9,278 nt of DNA, from positions 1 to 9,278 of the forward strand of contig CADBNJ010000076.1 of the NCBI GenBank assembly GCA_902795955.1, written 5' to 3'. Positions 1 to 7,140 of the stretch are shown piece by piece. Made by a program: the position numbers and the translations under genes. This DNA comes from Oscillospiraceae bacterium. Lineage in GTDB: Bacteria; Bacillota; Clostridia; Saccharofermentanales; Saccharofermentanaceae. Positions within the stretch are counted from its first letter, which is position 1. Each line of letters begins with the position of its first letter. Under the pieces are notes generated by a model. It had not been told where the DNA came from. It did no database searches and saw only the letters and a program-made list of their open reading frames with translations.

Positions 1-1
1 A

Positions 2-311
2 TTCATGAATAGAACTTTTGATGATGATGAGCTTATGTTCATGCGTGATGAAGTAACAGCAACTGTCAGAAGACTGCTGGGGGAGGAAGGAACGTCAGTT
101 ATGCTTTGATCTCAAGGGTGTGGCGGCACAGGATCTTGATACGCCTTATGTGCTCCACATAGGCAGCAGCGATTATCAGTACTCCGTAATGGATTACGTC
201 CGCGCATACATCTACATGGGAGAGGATGCTAAGACGCTGGAACTCGTGAAGTCACTGTACTATTACAACAAGACTGCAGACGTTTATGCAGGAGGTGAGA
301 ACAATGGTTAA
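2..311 (+). pseudogene. C-terminal end of a probable secreted/surface protein, interrupted by a +1 frame change
   Basis: The 5' end lies outside the window. Frame 2 is open from the first bases to a TGA at 107-109 (tail ...GEEGTSVML). Frame 3 continues from about 108 to a TAA at 309-311 and reads DLKGVAAQDLDTPYVLHIG, then YSVMDYVRAYIYM and LVKSLYYYNKTADVYAG. From memory of the family, the frame-3 part resembles the C-terminal repeat of many Lachnospiraceae secreted proteins: an (L)KGIAAKDLD-like strand, then a helical part ending in LYLYNQAA-like residues. The family motif starts before the GTG at 120, so that codon is unlikely to be a real start. Joining the frames at CTT|T|GAT gives a smooth VMLDLKGVAAQDLD. 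A single-base insertion (or sequencing error) in CTTTGA would explain this, and so would +1 recoding. That both pieces belong to one protein is inference; the function is unknown. Confidence 0.5.
291..299 (+). promoter_or_regulatory. Strong ribosome binding site for the 43-residue peptide
   Basis: GGAGGTGAG ends 4 nt before the ATG at 304, with 8 nt between the GGAGG core and the start. It lies inside the last codons of the upstream gene. It is the main reason for accepting such a short reading frame as a gene. Confidence 0.75.
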
Positions 312-435
312 GGAAGAATACAGGAACCTGGAATTCGAAGTGATCGGATTCACAAGCGAAGATGTAATAAGCACATCGGAGTATGAGATGCCTGGAGTAA
401 ACTGCGATACATACGAACCCGGACAGCAGCCGTAA
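304..435 (+). CDS. Small peptide of 43 residues with an EDVISTS motif, function unknown
   Basis: The ATG at 304 has a near-perfect ribosome binding site, GGAGGTGAG at 291-299, and the frame runs to TAA at 433-435. The start lies inside the end of the upstream gene (8-nt overlap, ATGGTTAA), which suggests translational coupling. The peptide has no signal sequence or membrane segment. It starts MVKEEYRNLEFEVIGFTSED, continues with VISTSEYEMPG, and has a single Cys in VNCDTYEPGQQP at the C-terminus. It is acidic. From memory, short peptides with a 'Y-x(2-4)-EVI-x-F-x-x-EDVI-x-TS' pattern are common small hypothetical genes in gut Clostridia, often beside secreted proteins. A leader-plus-core (RiPP-like) reading is possible, but no modification enzyme is visible in the window. 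A rho-independent terminator follows 26 nt after the stop codon, so this is the last gene of its transcript. Confidence 0.7.
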   Translation: MVKEEYRNLEFEVIGFTSEDVISTSEYEMPGVNCDTYEPGQQP

Positions 436-461
436 CATGAATCAATAACTGACACAATACT

Positions 462-491
462 CCCCGCACAAAGTGAAGTGCGGGGTGTTTT
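462..491 (+). terminator. Rho-independent terminator
   Basis: CCCCGCAC (462-469) pairs with GTGCGGGG (478-485) as a perfect 8-bp GC-rich stem with an 8-nt loop (AAAGTGAA), followed by TGTTTTG. It ends the transcript carrying the surface-protein tail and the small peptide, and separates it from the synthetase operon, whose promoter begins about 30 nt downstream. Confidence 0.85.
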
Positions 492-519
492 GCTATACAC
501 CGAATCAGCGGGATGCGTA

Positions 520-528
520 TGATATAAT
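520..528 (+). promoter_or_regulatory. Extended -10 promoter of the synthetase operon
   Basis: TGATATAAT is a consensus extended -10 element (TGn-TATAAT; hexamer at 523-528). There is no good TTGACA at the expected distance near 500-506, as is usual for extended -10 promoters. Transcription would start near 535, giving a leader of about 43 nt before the ATG at 578. No riboswitch or attenuator can be fitted into so short a leader. Confidence 0.65.
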
Positions 529-564
529 AAACAAGTGACATTGAACCACAAATTCGAATAATAC

Positions 565-571
565 GGTGAGG
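565..571 (+). promoter_or_regulatory. Ribosome binding site that fixes the synthetase start
   Basis: GGTGAGG lies 6 nt before the ATG at 578. A GTG at 566 in the same frame sits inside this Shine-Dalgarno sequence and has no RBS of its own, so the ATG at 578 is the better start. Confidence 0.75.
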
Positions 572-577
572 TGCATT

Positions 578-3500
578 ATGGGTATTCAGATTATCAGCAG
601 AATAAGTGAGAACGTCAGTAAGAATCCTGAGCTTAGAGCTGTAGTTGATCCTGACGGTTCCGAACTGTCGTACGGACAGCTTGATGAATTGTCGAGGAGG
701 ATCGCACACCGCCTTGTTGCAAGAGGAGTCAGCAAGGGCGATTATGTACTTATAGTGCTCCCGAGATGCAAGGAATACATAGCGGCCATTTGGGGCATCC
801 TGCTTGCCGGAGCAGCATATGTTCCCCAGTCTCCCGACTATCCGAAGGAGAGGATAGATTATATCCGCAATGACTGCGCTTCGCATATCACAGTAGACGA
901 GCAGTTCCTGAGAAGGATAGAAGAAGAGGAGATCCTGACGGACGCTGTTGAACCTGATCCGGATGATGCGGGTCTCCTCATTTATACCTCCGGTTCCACA
1001 GGCAAACCCAAAGGGGTTCTTCACACGCTGGACAGCATAAATGATTCAGTCATCCGTTACGATGCTGCAGTCAATACATATGAGGGTTACAGGTCCGGTC
1101 TGGGCGCACCTTTCACATTTATAGTATCGTCTCTTAATATCCTCACCGGCCTTTACGCTGGCAACACGCTGTTCGTAACGCCGCTCGATGTGGTCCGTGA
1201 TCCTGTGGCGCTGGCTGATCATATAGAGGACAACAGGATACAGACCATATTCATATCCCCTAAGATCCTGAAGGTGTTTGAGCCCAAGGGCGATTCGCTT
1301 GAACTGGTGCTTACGGGGAGTGAGAGGGTAAGCAATATCTACAGCGACAGATTTAAGACGGTTGTTGCTTTCGGTATGACCGAGGTGTTCGCCGCGATGC
1401 TCTTCTTCATCGATAAGGCGTATGAGGACACGCCTCTTGGCAAGCCTCTCGGCGATATGAGAGTCTATCTGCTTGATGATGACGGTAACAGGACTGACAA
1501 GGGCGAGATATGCCTTACGGGCAGATTTGCCAAAGAGTACTATCATCTTCCCGAACAGTCCGCGAAGACATTTACGGATAATCCGTTCTCCGGAGAGGAT
1601 AACAATCCCAGGATGCTCAGGACCGGCGACATCGGACGTTATGATGAAGACGGCAACGTAATATTCGTTAACCGTAAGGACTGGATGGTCAAGATCAACG
1701 GACAGCGTGTCGAACCCGGGGAGATAGAAGCGGTTATAAGAGAGATGGATTCGATACACGATGTGGCGATCAAGGATTTCGTCAATCAGTATGATCAGAC
1801 ATATCTTGTAGCATATTATGTCGAGAAGACTCCCGTTGAGCCGGCTGACATCAGATCTGCCATCTCGGAGAGACTGCCTTCATATATGGTCCCCACGTTC
1901 TTCGTAAAGCTCGACAAGCTCCCGGTTAACATCAACGGCAAGCTGGACAGGCAGGCACTTACGGCGCCCGATAACAGCGAATTCCGCAATGAATATGTCG
2001 CCCCTGAGACAGATCTTACAAGGGAACTCTGCTCTGCAATGGAGGAGGTTCTCGGTATTGACCGCGTCGGCACCGCAGATGATTTCCTCGCCATGGGCGG
2101 TGACTCCATAACTGCAACGATGGTAGCGGTAAAGTGTTCCGGTTACCACGTCGGTCCTGCCGACATACTTCTCGGGAAGACACCCGGACAGATCGAGAAG
2201 AGGATACTGTCGCAGAGCATGCACAAGGACAGACAGAGATCATCTTCAGTTCCGAAGATATTCCCGCTTACGCCTGCCGAGAGGAGCATGTATCTTGAGC
2301 AGATCCGTGACAGGAATAATATCATGTACAACCTCAACATCATGTTCACCTTTGAAGGTGTTGACACAGACACAATATGCAGAAGCCTCAATGAGGTCTT
2401 TGCAGTGCATCAGTCGCTGCACTCATTCTACGGTGAAGAGGGCGGTGTTCCTGTTCGCATTCTGTCTGAGAAGCTCCCTGAGATAAAGGTAAGTGAGGCC
2501 GGATCCGAGGAAGAGGTAAGGGCGGTCGTCGAATCATATGATGTGCCTTTCGTGCTGAGCGAGGAGATTCCCGTCAGGCCGATGCTCTATAAGCTCCCCG
2601 GAGGCAGGCATGCATTGCATCTTGTGATCCATCATATCGCTTTTGACGGAGGATCGGCAAAGCCCTTTATGGCCGATCTTACGGCTGCCCTCAAAGGTAA
2701 GGTGTTGGATACCGGCAGAACGGATCTGTCGGATCTGTATGAGGAACTGTCGGGTTCTGACAATGAGGAAGGAATGGAATTCTACAGGAAACTCTTTGAA
2801 GGAGGAGTTCCCGTCAACGATATGCCGGTTAAGGGCGGCAAGCGTCCGCTCGTTCATCCCGTTTCCGACCGTGAGGTGACGGTGGTCATCAGCGGTGATG
2901 AGATAAAAGAGATCGACAACTGTGCAAGAAGATTCAGCGTGACGGAATTCGAGCTGCTCTTCTCCGCAGTTGCTGCCGTTGTAGCCAAATATACGGTATC
3001 AGAGGATGTTGTTCTGGGCATTCCCACGAACATGCGTCCTTCTGACTGTACTGATGTAATAGGCATGTTTGTCAATACGGCTCCCGTTCGCATCAAGGTG
3101 CCCAGGGACATGAATGTATCTGATTACCTGGCGGGCGTCAGGGAAGCGGTAAGGCAGGCGACATACGGGTCGTCGCTGCCTTTCGAGGAGATCGTCAAGG
3201 AGTTTGCGGGGGAGAAGGATCCTTCGCGCAATCCTCTTTTTGATGTGAGCGTTAACTATATGTGGTCTCCTGAGGCCTACGATGAGAACGGTATCAAGTG
3301 TGAGATGTATGCGCCTCTCCAGAAGATGAGCAGGGATATAGGCGTGACGATGCATAAGCGCAGGGAAGATCTGACGATCATATTCCAGTACTCCACGGAG
3401 CTTTTTGAGGACAGGGTGATAAGCGATCTTATCGATCAGTTCAGAACGGTTCTCGCGAATTTCCCGGGTATGCCGGGGGCAACTCTCCGCAGTGCCATGC

Positions 3501-6500
3501 AGCTGAACGGTAACCTGAAGGCGGAACTTGATAAGTTCAGAACGGTAGCCTTTGCGGATGTGCCCGTAACGCTCCTCCACGAGCTCTTTGAGAAGACGGC
3601 GGAAGAGAACAGCAGCAGAACGGCTCTTATCGCGGTTGACGGAGAGTGGACATACAGTGAGCTGAACGACGCGGCCAACAGGGTTGCAAAGAATCTCATT
3701 GACAGGGGAGTGTCTGTAGGTGACAGCGTTGCGCTCCTGCTTCCCAGAGAGAAGAGCTTCTTTGCCTGCCTCATAGGCGTCAACAAGGCGGGAGCTGCTT
3801 TTATCCCGTGCGACCCCCAGTATCCGGTCGACAGGATAAGCCACATCATAAGCGATTCCGGAGCGAGGTTCGTGGTGACGACGGCAGATCACATCGGCGA
3901 TTATCCCGCAGAACAGGCGATACTCGTAGATACATTGCTTACATTAGAAGACGGTGTCTCCTGCGGCAATCCGGGTCTTCAGATATCCGATGACGAACTG
4001 TCCTACATGATCTATACATCAGGGTCGACAGGCAAGCCCAAGGGTGTTATGCTCAGGCATAAAGGCATATGCAGTTATCTCATGCCGCACCCGGCTAATA
4101 TACACATGCATTATCTCCGTGAGCACGTTAATACATATCTGTCCGTTACGACAGTATCGTTTGACATGTCATTCAAGGAACATATGGCAGCGCTCTGCAA
4201 CGGCAAGACGCTTGTGTTCGCGGGAGAGGATCAGATGAACGATCCGAGGGCTCTTGCAGACCTTCTTACCAAATACGGCTGCGACTGCATGAATGCGACG
4301 CCTTCGAGGCTTCTGCAGTATATTGAATACCAGCCGTTCTGTGAAGCTCTCAAGGGCTGCAAACTGATCATGTCAGGCGGTGAGGGATATCCGATGTCAC
4401 TGGCAGAGAGGCTGCGTGTCATAGCCCCGTCAGCGAGGATAATCAATACATACGGACCTACTGAGATCACGGTATCCTGCAACGGTGCGGATATCACGGA
4501 AGCGTCCGTGATCACTGTCGGAAGACCGCTCCTCAACTACAGCGAACTGATCGTAGACAAGTTCGGTGACATTGCTCCTTACGGAGTTGCAGGCGAACTC
4601 TACGTAGGCGGTATCGGCGTCGCCAGAGGTTATAAGAATCTGGATGACATGACGCGGGAGAGATTCGTCATGATGGACGGCGAGAGGATGTACAAGACAG
4701 GTGACCTCACCCGCTGGACGTCAGACGGAGCAGTCGAGATCCTCGGACGTCTCGATAACCAGGTCAAGCTCAGAGGACTGCGTATCGAGCTCGGAGAGAT
4801 AGAAGGGCTTATGGAGCAGCAGCCTTCGATCAAGAAGGCCGTAGTAGTTATCCGCAAGATACACGATCAGGATAACCTGTGTGCTTACTTTACGTCAGAT
4901 TCGGAGGATAAGATCGATATTCAGCAGCTCCGTGAGGAACTGAAGAAGTCACTTACGCCTTATATGGTGCCGACTGCTTATCTGCAGATGAAGGAGTTCC
5001 CAGTTACGCCTAACGGCAAGACGGATATCAAGTCGCTTCCGGAACCCGAGGAGGTTGTCATCGGCGAATACGTTCCTCCCGTCGGAGAGGTCGAGGAATT
5101 CTTCTGTAATCTCTTTGCAGAGGTATTGAAGCTCGATAAGGTCGGTGCATGTGATGATTTCTTCGAGATCGGAGGAACGTCGCTTGTGGTAACTTCGATT
5201 GCCGTCAAGGCATCAGAGAAGGGATACACGCTGAACTACGGTGATGTATTCAAGTTCACTACACCCAGACAGCTGGCAGAGCTCTTCAGCAAGGATGCGG
5301 CAGTCAATAAGGAGGACGGAAGTGATAAGACTACTGATTTTGACCATTATGACTACACTGCCATAAATGAAGTTCTGAGCCGCAATAACCTTACATCTTA
5401 TAAGAGCGGCAAGCACCGCGAAATAGGCAATATCCTCATTACCGGTGCGACCGGATTCATGGGTGCTCACGTGCTTGCGGCATTCCTTAAGAATGAGAAG
5501 GGCAAGGCATACTGCATGCTCCGCAAGGGAGGATTCTCCGATGCGGCAAGCAGACTGCAGAATGTGATGTTCTATTATTTCGACAGCAGCCTGAAGGAGC
5601 TGATCGACGAGAGAGTTGTTGTAATAGAAGGCGATGTTACGAAGTACGAGCCTTTCGAGACGTTCGAGCAGTATCCCATTGACACGGTGTTCAACTGTGC
5701 CGCCAATGTTAAGCATTTCTCAGCGGGGACTGACATTGAGGACATAAATGTAGGCGGCGTGGAGAGGTGCATACGCTTCTGTGAGAGGACCGGTGCGAGG
5801 CTGATCCATTTCTCGACCACCAGTGTCGGAGGAGCCCAGATCGTTCCGGACAAGAATGATCTCGTTCTTCTCGATGAGCAGACACTCTACTTCGGACAGC
5901 TTCTCGATAATCAGTACATCTCGTCCAAGATGCTTGCTGAACGTGTTGTCCTCGAGGCTATCGCAGAGGGACGCGTGGATGCCAAGGTCATCCGTGTCGG
6001 AACACTCGCTCCGAGAGATTCTGACGGTGAATTCCAGATCAACTATCTGTCCAACAGCTTCATGGGAAGGCTGAGGTCTTTCTGGATGCTCGGTGCGTTC
6101 CCTTATTCGAGCATGAACAACGTTGTGAGGATGGGTCCTATCGATACGAGTGTCGATGCGTTCTTCAAGCTGGCGACTACGCCTTCTGACTGCACGGTAT
6201 TCAATGCGATCAACTGCAATTCGACTTCGCTTATCAACATCATTCTTGAGATGAGGAAGATAGGCATGGACATTGAATTGATGGAGGACGAACAGTTCGC
6301 CGCAGCCCTCGAGAAGGCTGAGCAAGATCCCGACAAGGTGCAGGTGCTCCAGAGCCTTCTGGCATACCAGAACAAGCGCGCTGAGAAAGCTTCATATCTT
6401 ACGGAGGCTGCCTGCGTCTATACCAATCAGATCCTCGCCAGGGAAGGCTTCTTCTGGAACATCACCGACGGTCCTTACATCGAGAGATTCGTAAGTTCTC

Positions 6501-6544
6501 TTGAGTCACTCGGATTCTTCGATGAGGATTCACTTGAGAGATGA
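578..6544 (+). CDS. Nonribosomal peptide synthetase, A-T-C-A-T-R, reductive release
   Basis: This 1988-residue cytosolic enzyme should join two building blocks and release the product as an aldehyde (or alcohol). Adenylation domain A1 covers about 1-460: LIYTSGSTGKPKG at about 133, FGMTE in place of YGPTE, NINGKLDRQ at about 451. Carrier T1 has MGGDSI with Ser510 for the phosphopantetheine arm. The condensation domain (about 555-985) has an intact HHIAFDG at 685-691. A2 (about 1010-1485) has MIYTSGSTGKPKG at about 1144, NTYGPTE at 1290-1296, the YKTGDL and GRLDNQVKLRG motifs, and a TPNGK lysine near 1478. T2 has IGGTSL with Ser1535. The reductase domain (about 1600-1988) has a Rossmann motif GATGFMG at 1623-1629, STTS with Thr1747, and Tyr1780-x3-Lys1784. 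There is no thioesterase. A1 has Ile where amino-acid-activating domains carry the conserved Asp, whereas A2 keeps it (FDMSFKE). By-eye pocket residues of A2 are D-M-K-N-I-S-T-V-S-K, which I cannot match to a substrate with confidence. Gut Clostridia are known to make peptide aldehydes and pyrazinones with related enzymes. Confidence 0.95.
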   Translation: MGIQIISRISENVSKNPELRAVVDPDGSELSYGQLDELSRRIAHRLVARGVSKGDYVLIVLPRCKEYIAAIWGILLAGAAYVPQSPDYPKERIDYIRNDCASHITVDEQFLRRIEEEEILTDAVEPDPDDAGLLIYTSGSTGKPKGVLHTLDSINDSVIRYDAAVNTYEGYRSGLGAPFTFIVSSLNILTGLYAGNTLFVTPLDVVRDPVALADHIEDNRIQTIFISPKILKVFEPKGDSLELVLTGSERVSNIYSDRFKTVVAFGMTEVFAAMLFFIDKAYEDTPLGKPLGDMRVYLLDDDGNRTDKGEICLTGRFAKEYYHLPEQSAKTFTDNPFSGEDNNPRMLRTGDIGRYDEDGNVIFVNRKDWMVKINGQRVEPGEIEAVIREMDSIHDVAIKDFVNQYDQTYLVAYYVEKTPVEPADIRSAISERLPSYMVPTFFVKLDKLPVNINGKLDRQALTAPDNSEFRNEYVAPETDLTRELCSAMEEVLGIDRVGTADDFLAMGGDSITATMVAVKCSGYHVGPADILLGKTPGQIEKRILSQSMHKDRQRSSSVPKIFPLTPAERSMYLEQIRDRNNIMYNLNIMFTFEGVDTDTICRSLNEVFAVHQSLHSFYGEEGGVPVRILSEKLPEIKVSEAGSEEEVRAVVESYDVPFVLSEEIPVRPMLYKLPGGRHALHLVIHHIAFDGGSAKPFMADLTAALKGKVLDTGRTDLSDLYEELSGSDNEEGMEFYRKLFEGGVPVNDMPVKGGKRPLVHPVSDREVTVVISGDEIKEIDNCARRFSVTEFELLFSAVAAVVAKYTVSEDVVLGIPTNMRPSDCTDVIGMFVNTAPVRIKVPRDMNVSDYLAGVREAVRQATYGSSLPFEEIVKEFAGEKDPSRNPLFDVSVNYMWSPEAYDENGIKCEMYAPLQKMSRDIGVTMHKRREDLTIIFQYSTELFEDRVISDLIDQFRTVLANFPGMPGATLRSAMQLNGNLKAELDKFRTVAFADVPVTLLHELFEKTAEENSSRTALIAVDGEWTYSELNDAANRVAKNLIDRGVSVGDSVALLLPREKSFFACLIGVNKAGAAFIPCDPQYPVDRISHIISDSGARFVVTTADHIGDYPAEQAILVDTLLTLEDGVSCGNPGLQISDDELSYMIYTSGSTGKPKGVMLRHKGICSYLMPHPANIHMHYLREHVNTYLSVTTVSFDMSFKEHMAALCNGKTLVFAGEDQMNDPRALADLLTKYGCDCMNATPSRLLQYIEYQPFCEALKGCKLIMSGGEGYPMSLAERLRVIAPSARIINTYGPTEITVSCNGADITEASVITVGRPLLNYSELIVDKFGDIAPYGVAGELYVGGIGVARGYKNLDDMTRERFVMMDGERMYKTGDLTRWTSDGAVEILGRLDNQVKLRGLRIELGEIEGLMEQQPSIKKAVVVIRKIHDQDNLCAYFTSDSEDKIDIQQLREELKKSLTPYMVPTAYLQMKEFPVTPNGKTDIKSLPEPEEVVIGEYVPPVGEVEEFFCNLFAEVLKLDKVGACDDFFEIGGTSLVVTSIAVKASEKGYTLNYGDVFKFTTPRQLAELFSKDAAVNKEDGSDKTTDFDHYDYTAINEVLSRNNLTSYKSGKHREIGNILITGATGFMGAHVLAAFLKNEKGKAYCMLRKGGFSDAASRLQNVMFYYFDSSLKELIDERVVVIEGDVTKYEPFETFEQYPIDTVFNCAANVKHFSAGTDIEDINVGGVERCIRFCERTGARLIHFSTTSVGGAQIVPDKNDLVLLDEQTLYFGQLLDNQYISSKMLAERVVLEAIAEGRVDAKVIRVGTLAPRDSDGEFQINYLSNSFMGRLRSFWMLGAFPYSSMNNVVRMGPIDTSVDAFFKLATTPSDCTVFNAINCNSTSLINIILEMRKIGMDIELMEDEQFAAALEKAEQDPDKVQVLQSLLAYQNKRAEKASYLTEAACVYTNQILAREGFFWNITDGPYIERFVSSLESLGFFDEDSLER

Positions 6545-7140
6545 GATACTCGCAGGCCCGGATCACGGATCACGACAGCGGGTTCTATGAACACGAGCTT
6601 CAGTATCTGTGCAGGTCCAAGTATGAGCGTGCGCTGAAATACAGGAACATGTCAGACCGGATGCTGTGCATTCTGGGAGATTATGAGGTCCGGCGTCTTG
6701 TGTCTTCGATACTGGGGATAAATGCTGAGGAAGTATCTGTAGTACCTGATGGTCGCGGCAGGCCGCTTATTGCAGAGCCCGCGGACCCGGGGTTATTCTG
6801 CTCGATCAGTCACTCGGGAGATATTGCATGCGCCTGCGTCGATACGTGTCCTGTGGGCATCGATATAGAGCTTGTGAGGCCTTACGATCACGATGTTGCC
6901 GAAGCTGTCTGCAGCAGTGAGGAACTGTCTTATATCGCAGAGAACGGGGATGAGGGATTCTATCAGATATGGACGGCGAAGGAATCATATCTCAAATGCC
7001 TCGGTACGGGTCTTACGGATCTTGATGAACTGCAATCGGTTGAAGCCCTCAGCACGCCTCCGGGATTCATACGCGAGACTGTCGAGCCGCCTCCGGGATA
7101 CGTGATCAGCATATGCCGGCAGGTGAGGACGATAAAGTGA
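6541..7140 (+). CDS. Sfp-type 4'-phosphopantetheinyl transferase
   Basis: The enzyme transfers the phosphopantetheine arm from coenzyme A to the active serine of carrier domains. The likely targets are Ser510 and Ser1535 of the adjacent synthetase. In 199 residues (slightly short for the Sfp group) it shows GRGRPL at about 71-76, a SISHS motif with His91, VGIDIE with Mg-binding Asp108 and Glu110, and WTAKESYLK with Glu148 and Lys152. All catalytic residues are present. The ATG overlaps the synthetase stop codon (ATGA, 4 nt). Only a weak GAGGA lies 12 nt upstream, so translation is probably coupled to the end of the synthetase. A dedicated transferase in the operon supports the synthetase being functional. 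The region after about residue 165 carries no recognisable motif. Confidence 0.93.
   Translation: MRYSQARITDHDSGFYEHELQYLCRSKYERALKYRNMSDRMLCILGDYEVRRLVSSILGINAEEVSVVPDGRGRPLIAEPADPGLFCSISHSGDIACACVDTCPVGIDIELVRPYDHDVAEAVCSSEELSYIAENGDEGFYQIWTAKESYLKCLGTGLTDLDELQSVEALSTPPGFIRETVEPPPGYVISICRQVRTIK

Noticed and set aside
120..311. Independent 63-residue gene starting at the GTG at 120
   Set aside because: The family-like motif starts before this codon (DLKG at about 108-119), and no RBS stands at a usable distance. It is better read as the frameshifted end of the upstream gene.
552..559. ATTCGAAT palindrome in the synthetase leader as an operator
   Set aside because: An 8-bp AT-rich palindrome is too short and too common to support an operator without a second copy or a nearby regulator.
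566..577. Earlier GTG start for the synthetase at 566
   Set aside because: The GTG is part of the Shine-Dalgarno GGTGAGG that serves the ATG at 578, and it has no RBS of its own.
350..1024. Minus-strand 224-residue open frame across the promoter region and A1
   Set aside because: It crosses the terminator and promoter of the synthetase operon and has no domain signature. It is a shadow frame.
2999..3892. Minus-strand 297-residue open frame inside the synthetase
   Set aside because: It is antisense to the condensation and second adenylation domains, has Arg/His-rich low-plausibility content and no recognisable motif.
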